A DNA stretch of 14,140 nt from Mycobacterium sp. (GTDB lineage Bacteria; Actinomycetota; Actinomycetes; Mycobacteriales; Mycobacteriaceae): contig JAOPWF010000298.1 of assembly GCA_025965815.1 (NCBI GenBank), forward strand, positions 1-14,140, in the 5' to 3' direction. Under the pieces are notes generated by a model. The model had not been told where the DNA came from, did no database searches, and saw only the letters and a program-made list of their open reading frames with translations. Position numbers and translations under genes: made by a program. Positions 1 to 5,514 of this stretch are shown here, in pieces; the stretch's first letter is position 1; every line of letters starts with the position of its first letter.

Positions 1-53
1 TCGCCATGGGACAGCGGCGATCGAATGGGATTGAAACTGACCTAGACCTCGAC

Positions 54-311
54 CTAACCCGAATCTTTGTCGGTGACCGGTGACTCGCCACCGGATACGA
101 GGGTCGCGTTGTTGCGACCGCGCGAGCGCACGTTTGTAAGTCGGCGGGCGGAGCCGTCGTCATGGTTGCCGAACAGGAACGTCAGCAGCGACCCGAACGC
201 GACGACGCCCATGACCGCGTAGAGCGACCACCGGGGCAGGTGTTCCGCTACCTAGACCCCGACTGCGGCAACGGCTGATGCCCCCACCCACGCGGCAAAG
301 TGCTTGGGCAT
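54..311 (-). pseudogene. Small two-helix membrane protein gene interrupted by an in-frame TAG
   Basis: Read on the minus strand from ATG at 311, a single frame runs to TAG at 54-56 and is broken only by one internal TAG at 252-254, after 19 codons. The start has a near-perfect Shine-Dalgarno (GGGGGAGG, six bases upstream), so initiation looks real. The first part is MPKHFAAWVGASAVAAVGV. The 65 codons after the stop encode a second hydrophobic stretch (YAVMGVVAFGSLLTFLFG) followed by a polar, Arg-rich tail. Reading through would give about 85 residues with two predicted membrane segments. That size and layout resemble small phage or mobile-element membrane proteins such as holins, but I see no family-defining motif and the function is unknown. 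The most likely reading is a nonsense-mutated gene. A downstream restart at ATG 212 is possible but lacks an obvious ribosome site. Confidence 0.55.
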
Positions 312-317
312 CGGTTG

Positions 318-325
318 CCTCCCCC
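318..325 (-). promoter_or_regulatory. Strong ribosome binding site for the 311 ATG
   Basis: GGGGGAGG on the minus strand lies six bases before ATG 311. It is one of the best Shine-Dalgarno matches in the window, and it is the main reason to treat the short broken frame at 54-311 as a former gene. Confidence 0.6.
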
Positions 326-460
326 TTTCGACCATCTTGGCACTGACAGCCGACAGAACGCGGTCAGCCTCGCGGGTTGTCCCCCGACGCAAACTCACGT
401 TTCTGCGAGCGCTACGCAAGTACCTGACGCGGACGGCACAAAGCGCGGTACAAGCCGAAT

Positions 461-481
461 GTGGACGCGGAGTGGACGCGG
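461..481. repeat. Tandem direct repeat left of the att core (candidate integrase arm sites)
   Basis: GTGGACGCGG occurs at 461-470 and again at 472-481, an 11-base period, about one helical turn. Paired short direct repeats beside a tRNA-located att core are typical of arm-type binding sites of tyrosine integrases. The stretch GCGGAGTGGACGCGG (467-481) matches GCGGACTGGCTGCGG (714-728), on the other side of the core, at 12 of 15 bases in the same orientation. The integrase assignment is inference; no integrase gene is in the window. Confidence 0.45.
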
Positions 482-550
482 TGTGCCAGCTGGGGTGGCC
501 GATGTGGTGATCGCATGCCGCCAACAACGCTCTGACTTGGGCGTTAGCCC

Positions 551-600
551 GGTGCCTCCACTAGGACTCGAACCTAGGACCTGCGGATTAAAAGTCTGCC
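551..600 (-). other. tRNA-Lys(TTT) 3' fragment; probable attachment-site core
   Basis: The minus strand reads as the 3' half of a tRNA. The anticodon loop CTTTTAA (588-594) carries anticodon TTT. The 3' anticodon strand is TCCGC (583-587). The T stem CTAGG/CCTAG encloses loop TTCGAGT (561-577). The acceptor strand TGGAGGC (554-560) is followed by discriminator A. The 5' half is missing: no D-arm AGCTCAG-type sequence and no GCCTCCA acceptor partner lie where they should. The would-be 5' anticodon strand GCAGA has a mismatch. A tRNA cut at the anticodon loop is the classic trace of a tyrosine integrase that uses the 3' half of a tRNA as attB. Geometry predicts the element on the higher-coordinate side. 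Some mycobacteriophages, for example Tweety, are known to use tRNA-Lys. Confidence 0.75.
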
Positions 601-644
601 CTACCTGGCGTTTGTGGATTTGATCGGTTTTGACAGCCTTACCG

Positions 645-672
645 TGCGCATAGCCTGAGCTGCGCATATGCG
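645..672. repeat. TGCGCATA direct repeat with an embedded palindrome
   Basis: TGCGCATA occurs at 645-652 and 661-668, 16 bases apart. The second copy extends into the palindrome CGCATATGCG. It lies between the att core and the right-hand repeat pair, a place where accessory factors such as an excisionase or IHF-like protein often bind. No direct evidence of binding is visible. Confidence 0.25.
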
Positions 673-711
673 TTGGTGGGTTTGACGGAGAAACACGGGT
701 CTTGAATCCTC

Positions 712-731
712 CTGCGGACTGGCTGCGGACT
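712..731. repeat. Tandem direct repeat right of the att core (candidate integrase arm sites)
   Basis: CTGCGGACT occurs at 712-720 and 723-731, the same 11-base period as the pair at 461-481, and the sequences are related (12 of 15 bases across the aligned block). Similar arm sites on both sides of a core are expected in attP, or where two related elements sit in tandem. Confidence 0.45.
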
Positions 732-737
732 GTTCCG

Positions 738-1419
738 TTAGTCGAGACTTCTCAAGAGAAGCCGCTGCACCGGCACTTTGTGTACCTCTATCGCATCGAC
801 CTGGCCGTGCTCGTAATCACGGAGATACGACTTGAATGGTGCAGCTGGCACATCTGATTCAGACAACTCGCCAGCTGGGCCGCGTAGCCAGTATGTGTCG
901 CTCTGGTCGGCGAAGAACATGACCAGACTGGCTTGCTGGACCTCAGTGCGTGGCAGCCTTATCGCCGCCGTCCACCGTCCAGGCGATAGCGCCGCGACAT
1001 GGCCGTGGACGATGAACTGCGGATCGTTCAGAGGTCCTTCGGGGTGGATCACCTTGGCGATGAGTGGGTCGCATGTCAGCTGCATGCGGAGGTCGTAGGC
1101 GACACTGCTGGACGAGTTAACAAGGCCAACCTCCGCGTAGCCAACCGCGCTATCTCCGTCGCCTTCCTGGCCGAAGTCACCCACCCCGTGACTAGCTCAG
1201 CCTGTCGGCGTCGGTCAGCCTCGGCGCGTTCGCGGATGCCGTGACGAGAGAGACCCCGATAGCCGCGAAGACTGTCCCGACTGCAGCAAACCAGTCCGGA
1301 ATGGTTCCCCACCCAACCCATAGGTGGCGGTCGTGCAGCTCGATGCTCTGGATTGCGGCCACCAGGCCGAAGATCAGCGCTGGGGCACCGGCGGCGGACA
1401 GTGGACTACCAACTGACAT
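738..1419 (-). pseudogene. Frameshifted membrane-anchored hypothetical protein
   Basis: Three adjacent minus-strand reading frames join into one protein-like sequence of about 225 residues. The first starts at ATG 1419 and holds a hydrophobic segment (LIFGLVAAI) and the phrase WGTIPDWFAAVGTVFAAIGV, which resembles the membrane helix of a common actinobacterial/phage hypothetical family. A second frame continues with RERAEADRRRQAELVTGWV (roughly 1245-1187), the charged linker that usually follows this helix. The third frame (VGDFGQEGDGDSAV to TAA at 738-740) supplies a well-formed C-terminal domain of about 148 residues. The shifts fall near 1200-1250 and 1178-1187. The partner frames continue sensibly across each shift, so I read two small indels in a former single gene. 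Its function is unknown. It lies on the side of the att core where the integrated element is expected, so it may be element cargo. Confidence 0.6.
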
Positions 1420-1583
1420 CGGAGTGATGGGGTGGGGCGGGCGCGCACTGGAGGTGCCGAAAATCAGCGTCTGAACGCCGACGCCCTCCCGAGCCCTCGG
1501 CGTCGACAGTCGCGACCTTCACCACAGCGGCAGGCTGGTTAACCGAGGCGCGCCGACCGCAACCGCAAGAGCACTTCGCGGGC

Positions 1584-1605
1584 GGGCGCTGAGCGGCGAG
1601 CGCCC
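1584..1605 (-). terminator. Hairpin downstream of the truncated gene at 1625-1810
   Basis: GGGCGCT (1584-1590) and AGCGCCC (1599-1605) form a perfect 7-bp GC-rich stem with an 8-base loop. An overlapping alternative pairs CGCTGAG with CTCAGCG (to 1611). It begins about 20 bases past the stop of the minus-strand fragment, as expected for a terminator. It has no T-run, as is common in mycobacteria, so the call is structural only. The rest of 1420-1624 shows no gene. Confidence 0.35.
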
Positions 1606-1624
1606 CCTCAGCGTGTCGGCGTGG

Positions 1625-1810
1625 TCACCGTGGACCCAACGGCAACGGTGGCCGTTCGGTCTCGCCGACCATCCACTCGCCGTTCGCATCTGGTCCGATC
1701 ACCCGCCAGCCGCTCGTCCCGAATGCTGCGCGCTCCAGCCGGGCAGCAGCCAGGCGGGGCCGGTAGATATGTCGCCCATCGGGACCGAAGTGGCTGAACG
1801 TGCTTTCGAC
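1625..1810 (-). pseudogene. C-terminal fragment of an unknown gene cut by the IS6-family element
   Basis: From the IS end at 1811 the minus strand keeps an open frame of about 61 codons to TGA at 1625-1627. It contains STFSHFGPDGRHIYRPRL and ends WMVGETERPPLPLGPR. The composition is protein-like, with a regular mix of polar, aromatic and Pro/Gly residues, moderate third-position GC bias, and a hairpin just after the stop. The 5' part is missing. The frame continues by chance into the IS end, so an apparent GTG start at 1891 inside the IS is not credible as the original start. I do not recognise the family. Confidence 0.4.
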
Positions 1811-1825
1811 GGCACTGTCACGTTG
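1811..1825. repeat. IS6-family left terminal inverted repeat
   Basis: GGCACTGTCACGTTG is an exact reverse complement of 2637-2651. It defines the outer edge of the IS beyond the transposase stop. Confidence 0.85.
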
Positions 1826-1894
1826 ATTGAAAAGTGTAGTGGCGCAGTCGGGTTTGAAGCAGTCGCGACGGAACACCGTTGGGTCGTTCACATT

Positions 1895-2604
1895 TCAGGC
1901 GGCAGCTTCGGGCGCGGTGACCTGACGCCAGACCGCGAAGCGGTCGGCCATCTCGGTTCGCCATTCGGTCGCGCTGAGCAGATGCAGTCGCGGCCGGAAG
2001 TGTGCGGAGATGCCGCTGAAGGCGGACAGGAACCGTTGCGCATGCCGCGACGATTTGAAGCGTTTCATCGCCCGTTCGCGTTGTCGGGTGGGCTGATGAG
2101 AGTTCTCGGCGCGGTTGTTCAGATACCGCGACCGCCGGTGCTCCACCGACGACATGAGCTCGCGGTGGGCGACCTGGTAGCTGCCCAGCTTGTCGGTGAC
2201 CAGTACGCGCGGCACTACCGCAGGCCCTTGAGCAGCTTACGGAAGAATCGCTTGGCCGCCACCGCGTTTCGGCGTGACTGGACGAGAACGTCGAGCACGT
2301 TGCCGTGCTGGTCGACCGCGCGCCACAGGTACCGCAGCCTGCCGTTGATCCCGACGAACACCTCGTCGAGGTGCCACTTGCCGCCGGGGCGCGGGCGCCG
2401 CCGGCGCAGCTGGTTGGCGTAGGCCTGCCCGAACTTGGCGCACCACCGCCGGATCGTCTCGTAACTCACCGCGACACCGCGTACGAGCATCAGCTCCTCA
2501 ACCTCACGGAAGCTGAGAGGGAACCTGAAGTACAGCCACACGGAGTAGTTGATGATCTCGACCGGGTAGCGGTGGCCCTTGTACGACGGCGTTGCGGTGG
2601 TCAC
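1895..2604 (-). pseudogene. IS6-family DDE transposase, frameshifted
   Basis: The first frame (ATG 2604 to TAG 2215-2217, 129 codons) has the N-terminal region YPVEIINYSVWLYFRFPLS, the Trp-rich HTH-like stretch SYETIRRWCAKFG, and the first catalytic Asp at residue 80 (KWHLDEVFVGINGR), followed by YLWRAVDQHGNVLD. The second frame (from 2215 to 1895) supplies VLVTDKLGSY with the second Asp and NNRAENSHQPTRQRERAM with the family Glu region, then the usual C-terminus. The join is at CTGCGGTAGTGCCG: one extra base after CGGTA would give R-Y-V-P-R and restore a single protein of about 236 residues, normal for IS6. I see no slippery heptamer, and IS6 transposases are not normally made by programmed frameshifting, so this looks like a one-base deletion. 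The catalytic residues themselves are all present across the two frames. Confidence 0.85.
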
Positions 2605-2636
2605 CCCACGAATCCTCCCAGGTCGCCCACACTCAC

Positions 2637-2651
2637 CAACGTGACAGTGCC
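2637..2651. repeat. IS6-family right terminal inverted repeat
   Basis: CAACGTGACAGTGCC is the perfect mate of 1811-1825. It lies 32 bases upstream of the transposase start. Confidence 0.85.
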
Positions 2652-2858
2652 CTGGAGAGCATCCTGCGCGCCGCCCACCACCGGGCCGTCTCGGTGCCCG
2701 GCGGCCGCGCGGATCGGCTGAACATCGGCCGCCTCCGCTTCCATCCGGCGGCCGGCCCCCCCGGCGGCCTGATCGGGGACGTCGACGGTCGCGGCGGGAC
2801 CGGCTTCACGGACGACGGGCACCGCCGGCTCCGACTCGACGACCTCAGCTTCCGGTGA
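2652..2858 (+). pseudogene. C-terminal fragment of an unknown gene, 5' part lost at the IS end
   Basis: Immediately right of the IS, the plus strand has 68 codons ending in TGA at 2856-2858. Nearly every third base is G or C, which marks this as the true coding frame rather than the antisense one. It starts in-frame at the IS boundary with LESILRAAHHRAVSVPGG and ends DGHRRLRLDDLSFR. Any start codon would lie inside the IS, so the N-terminus was lost when the IS junction formed. The monooxygenase relic begins 16 bases after the stop behind its own GAAGGA ribosome site, so the two were probably one operon. I do not recognise the family. Confidence 0.5.
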
Positions 2859-2874
2859 ACGCGAAGGAACAGCC

Positions 2875-3260
2875 ATGACCACGATCGTTGATCGCTCGGC
2901 CGCCTACTGCGTGATCGGTGCCGGGGCCGGCGGGATCTCGGCGGCCAAAAACCTGATGCAGTACGGGATCGAGGTCGACGTCATCGAGGCCTCGGTGACG
3001 TCGGCGGGCAGTGGAACCCGGAGAACCCGGCGAGCAGCGCCTATTCACCTGATCACCTCGAAACCGTACATCCAGTACCCGGACTTTCCGATCCCGGCGG
3101 AAATTCCCAACCTATCTTGGCCGTCGGCACGCCCATTCGTACCTGCGCTCCTACGCCACGCGCTTTGGCGTCATGCCGCGGATCGAATTCCACCGGAGGG
3201 TCGAGGGGCGAGCGGCGTCGCTATGAGGGGGTGGTGGACGCAACCCGCAACGTCAGCTAA
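2875..3260 (+). pseudogene. Flavin-containing monooxygenase relic (N-terminal third, several frameshifts)
   Basis: ATG 2875 follows a good ribosome site (GAAGGA). The start encodes the FAD-binding Rossmann motif CVIGAGAGGISAAKN and the acidic strand end VDVIEA. The continuation is found by changing frames: DVGGQWNPENPASSAY (from 2997), HLITSKPYIQYPDFPIP (about 3046-3111), RRHAHSYLRSYATRFGV (from 3122), and ERRRYEGVVDAT (from 3210), ending at TAA 3258-3260. These are the ordered blocks of class B flavoprotein (FMO/BVMO-like) monooxygenases: the GG-W-N block, the SKP..QFPDFP-type block, the R.YLRSYA.RFG helix, and the Y.GVV.A. strand. The family is normally about 450-500 residues. Only about 130 residues' worth remain, with at least four frame changes and missing pieces. 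It cannot make a working enzyme. Confidence 0.7.
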
Positions 3261-3501
3261 TCCCCGACGGCCAGGCCCGACCCGTCATCATGTGGTGTCC
3301 AGATCGTCGGACCGCGTTGAACACCCATCATGTTCGGGCCTTCTCTTCTGGTCGAGTTCGGTCGCCGGGGTGAACACGATGCAGCCCCCAGCGGGTCGAA
3401 GTCACGGCCTCGCTGCACGAAAGCCAGGTGTTGGCGAGCGAGAACTGGGGCCAAGAGGGCGATAAGGATTTGGGACGGTCAGCTGAATCCGTTGTTGTGG
3501 G
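3261..3501. other. Convergent intergenic stretch without a recognisable gene
   Basis: This 241-base stretch lies between the end of the plus-strand monooxygenase relic and the end of minus-strand accE. Short frames exist on both strands, but none has a ribosome site, codon bias or recognisable motif. The octamer CATCATGT recurs (near 3288 and 3328). No clear terminator hairpin with a T-run is seen, although an accE terminator would be expected here. Confidence 0.4.
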
Positions 3502-3774
3502 TCAGGCGACCTTGCGGTCGGCCGCCCACAGGCCCCGTTGACGAAACGGGGCGTGCGCCGGGCCAACACAGGACCAACCGTCAGACCAAGTGCGCCAACG
3601 CCGGTCACACCGACTCGGCGTTCCGGGATCGAATTGGGCCAGCGGCGCCGATCGCCACGCGCCGGCCGTGGAGCCGGTGGGACGGCTTTGGGTGTCGCCG
3701 CGGGCCACAATCAGCACGGACAGCAGCGCTGCGATCTCTTCCGCCGTCGGGTTGCCCTTCGTGATCTTTATCAT
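3502..3774 (-). CDS. accE: Acyl-CoA carboxylase epsilon subunit (AccE-like)
   Basis: This 90-codon gene starts at ATG 3774, nine bases after the accD stop. The N-terminus, MIKITKGNPTAEEIAALLSVL, carries the hallmark KGNPTxEExAAL block of actinobacterial epsilon subunits, followed by a low-complexity linker and a GAWRSAPL segment in the place of the usual C-terminal tail. Epsilon subunits are small (about 65-90 residues, longer in AccE5 of M. tuberculosis). They bind the carboxyltransferase beta subunit and stimulate assembly with the biotinylated alpha subunit in the cytosol. Position directly behind accD fits a dedicated pair. The C-terminal third, after FDPGTPSR, loses the third-position GC bias. 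One extra base there would end the protein as PSRV followed by a stop, so the true tail may be shorter and the last 30 or so residues a frameshift artefact. Confidence 0.8.
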   Translation of the reverse strand: MIKITKGNPTAEEIAALLSVLIVARGDTQSRPTGSTAGAWRSAPLAQFDPGTPSRCDRRWRTWSDGWSCVGPAHAPFRQRGLWAADRKVA

Positions 3775-3783
3775 TGTCAGCTC

Positions 3784-5460
3784 TCAGAGGGGCATGTTGC
3801 CGTGTTTGCGGTGTGGGGAGGGCGCTCGTTTCGAGCGCAGCATGTCAAGTGAACGAATGAGGATCATCCTTGTTTCAGCGGGGTCGATCACGTCGTCGAC
3901 CATCCCGCGTTCGGCGGCGATGTAGGGGGTCATCAGCTGGTCGGTATATTCGGCCACCAATTCTTTTCGGCGCTGCGCCGGATCCTGTGCAGCGGCGAGT
4001 TCCTTGCGGAAGATGATGCTGGCCGCGCCCTCGGCTCCCATCACGGCTATCTCATTGGACGGCCAGGCGAACGACAAGTCGGCCCCCAGAGACTTCGAGT
4101 CCATCACGATGTAGGCGCCCCCGTACGCCTTGCGCAGGACCACCTGCACCCGGGGCACGGTCGATTCGCAATAAGCGTAGAGCAGCTTCGCGCCGCGGCG
4201 GATGATTCCGGCGTGCTCCTGGTCGACCCCAGGGAGAAATCCGGGAACGTCCACGAGTGTCACCAGGGGAATGTTGAACGAGTCGCACGTCCGAACGAAC
4301 CGGGCGGCCTTCTCGGCCGCGTCGATGTTCAGGGCGCCGGCCAGGACAGAGGGCTGGTTCGCCACTATTCCCACCACGTGACCATCGAGCCGCGCGAGCG
4401 CGCAGACAATATTCGTCGCCCACAGCGGCTGCACCTCGAGATAGTCCCCATCATCGACGATTACCTCGATCACATCACGAATGTCGTAGGCGCGGTTGGG
4501 CTCCACCGGCACGATGTCGAGCAGCTCGTCGCAGCGGCGAGATGGTTGATCGCTCGGAGCGAAGTACGGCGGATCCTGGTGGTTGTTGGACGGCAGGAAC
4601 GACAGCAGGTAGCGGACCTCATCGAAGCAGCTGGACTCATCGTCGTCCAGGAAGCTAGCCAATCCGGTGCGAGTGGCGTGTGTGACCGCTCCTCCGAGCT
4701 CCTCTCGTGTGGTTTTCTCGCCGGTCACGGCTTCCACCACATCGGGACCGGTGAGAAACAGATTGGTCTTGTCCTTGACGCCGAACACGAAGTCGGTGAG
4801 CGCCGGGGAGTAGGCGGCACCGCCAGCACAGGGTCCCAGGATCACCGAGATCTGGGGCACCACGCCCGATAGGCTCACGTTTCGCGCGAAGATGCCACCG
4901 AACCCCGCCAACGCTGTGATGCCCTCCTGGATCCTCGCGCCGCCCCCGTCGTTCAGCCCGATGATCGGCGCGCCGGTCGCGGCCGCGAGGTCCATCAGCG
5001 TGTGGATCTTCGTCGCGAATACTTCACCGAGCGATCCGCCGAAGATGCGAAAGTCGTGGGCGTAGACGAAGACCTTGCGGCTGTCGATGGTTCCCCAACC
5101 CGTCACTACGCCATCGGTGTCGGGGCGGCTGCGTTCGAGACCAAACCCTGTGGCGCGGTGACGGGCGAGCGCGCCGATCTCCACGAACGACTCATCGTCG
5201 AGCAACGCCTCCAGACGCTCGCGCGCGGTCATCTTCCCCAGCGCACGCTGCCGATGTGTCGCCTGTTCTGCTCCCGACTTGGCCCGGTCCTTCCGTGCCT
5301 TCAGCTCGACGCAGGCGTCGTAGAGCGATGCCCGCTGGCGCGGGAAGGGCTCGGCCGCTGCGGCCTCGATTTTCGCGGCGTCGACGTCGCTCGGTCCGGC
5401 GAGGTGCAGCCGTGGTAGAGAGCTTTCGGCCCGTCGCTCGGCGGCTGCGGATCGGTTCAC
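3784..5460 (-). CDS. accD: Acyl-CoA carboxylase beta (carboxyltransferase) subunit, AccD family
   Basis: This 558-residue protein is the usual size for the family. It transfers carboxylate from biotin to an acyl-CoA in the cytosol, giving malonyl- or methylmalonyl-type extender units. The N-terminal half has KMTARERLEALLDD (76-89) and GGSLGEV (141-147), with the oxyanion regions NDGGGARIQEG (170-180) and GPCAGGAAYSPALTDF (209-224). The C-terminal half has VANQPSVLAGALNIDAAEK (366-384), the VDVPGFLPG loop (403-411) and RKAYGGAYIVMDSK (443-456). It ends KHGNMPL, like AccD5's KHGNVPL. Ile451 occupies the position that I recall as Asp422 in S. coelicolor PccB and Ile420 in its AccB, which favours activity on acetyl-CoA. 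GTG 5460 is chosen for its AGAGGAG ribosome site six bases upstream. The gene sits 54 bases after mmpL and is followed by accE. No biotinylated alpha subunit is in the window. Confidence 0.93.
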   Translation of the reverse strand: MNRSAAAERRAESSLPRLHLAGPSDVDAAKIEAAAAEPFPRQRASLYDACVELKARKDRAKSGAEQATHRQRALGKMTARERLEALLDDESFVEIGALARHRATGFGLERSRPDTDGVVTGWGTIDSRKVFVYAHDFRIFGGSLGEVFATKIHTLMDLAAATGAPIIGLNDGGGARIQEGITALAGFGGIFARNVSLSGVVPQISVILGPCAGGAAYSPALTDFVFGVKDKTNLFLTGPDVVEAVTGEKTTREELGGAVTHATRTGLASFLDDDESSCFDEVRYLLSFLPSNNHQDPPYFAPSDQPSRRCDELLDIVPVEPNRAYDIRDVIEVIVDDGDYLEVQPLWATNIVCALARLDGHVVGIVANQPSVLAGALNIDAAEKAARFVRTCDSFNIPLVTLVDVPGFLPGVDQEHAGIIRRGAKLLYAYCESTVPRVQVVLRKAYGGAYIVMDSKSLGADLSFAWPSNEIAVMGAEGAASIIFRKELAAAQDPAQRRKELVAEYTDQLMTPYIAAERGMVDDVIDPAETRMILIRSLDMLRSKRAPSPHRKHGNMPL

Positions 5461-5465
5461 TATGG

Positions 5466-5474
5466 TCTCCTCTT
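5466..5474 (-). promoter_or_regulatory. Ribosome binding site fixing the accD GTG start
   Basis: AAGAGGAGA on the minus strand lies about five to six bases before GTG 5460. No ATG competes nearby, so this settles the non-AUG start. Confidence 0.65.
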
Positions 5475-5514
5475 GTTTTGATAACTAGTCTGCTAGGGCG
5501 TAAGCCTGGAAGGG

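Larger units (their letters stand above)
1811..2651 (-). mobile_element. IS6-family insertion sequence, 841 bp
   Basis: The element is bounded by perfect 15-base inverted repeats, GGCACTGTCACGTTG at 1811-1825 and its reverse complement at 2637-2651. GGCACTGT is also how IS26, the best-known IS6 member, begins. Between them lies one transposase gene on the minus strand with the IS6 signatures. The length fits the family (about 0.8 kb). IS6 elements make 8-bp target duplications, but the flanks here (CTTTCGAC on the left, CTGGAGAG on the right) do not match. The two sides also carry unrelated gene fragments, so the copy probably sits at a deletion or recombination junction. The transposase frame is broken, so it is unlikely to move by itself. 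Confidence 0.85.

Noticed and set aside
300..667. Open frames on both strands across the tRNA fragment (for example a plus-strand frame containing PLGLEPRTCGLK)
   Set aside because: Such peptides are well-known false translations of tRNA 3' ends. There is no ribosome site and the frames end in the att region.
1479..1505. Inverted repeat CGACGCC / GGCGTCG with a 13-base loop
   Set aside because: Short stem, no T-run and no gene end next to it; chance is likely in GC-rich DNA. The hairpin at 1584-1605 is better placed and more compact.
1613..2422. Plus-strand open frame of 269 codons antisense to the IS
   Set aside because: It runs opposite to the transposase and a gene fragment, crosses the IS end, and has no recognisable motif; it is a shadow frame.
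2601..2882. Minus-strand open frame of 93 codons, rich in Ala, Glu and Pro
   Set aside because: The opposite (plus) frame has far stronger third-position GC bias and is followed by a proper ribosome site and gene. The minus frame also crosses the IS end.
4213..4872. Plus-strand open frame of 219 codons inside accD
   Set aside because: Antisense to an intact, motif-rich accD; high-GC DNA routinely gives such long shadows.
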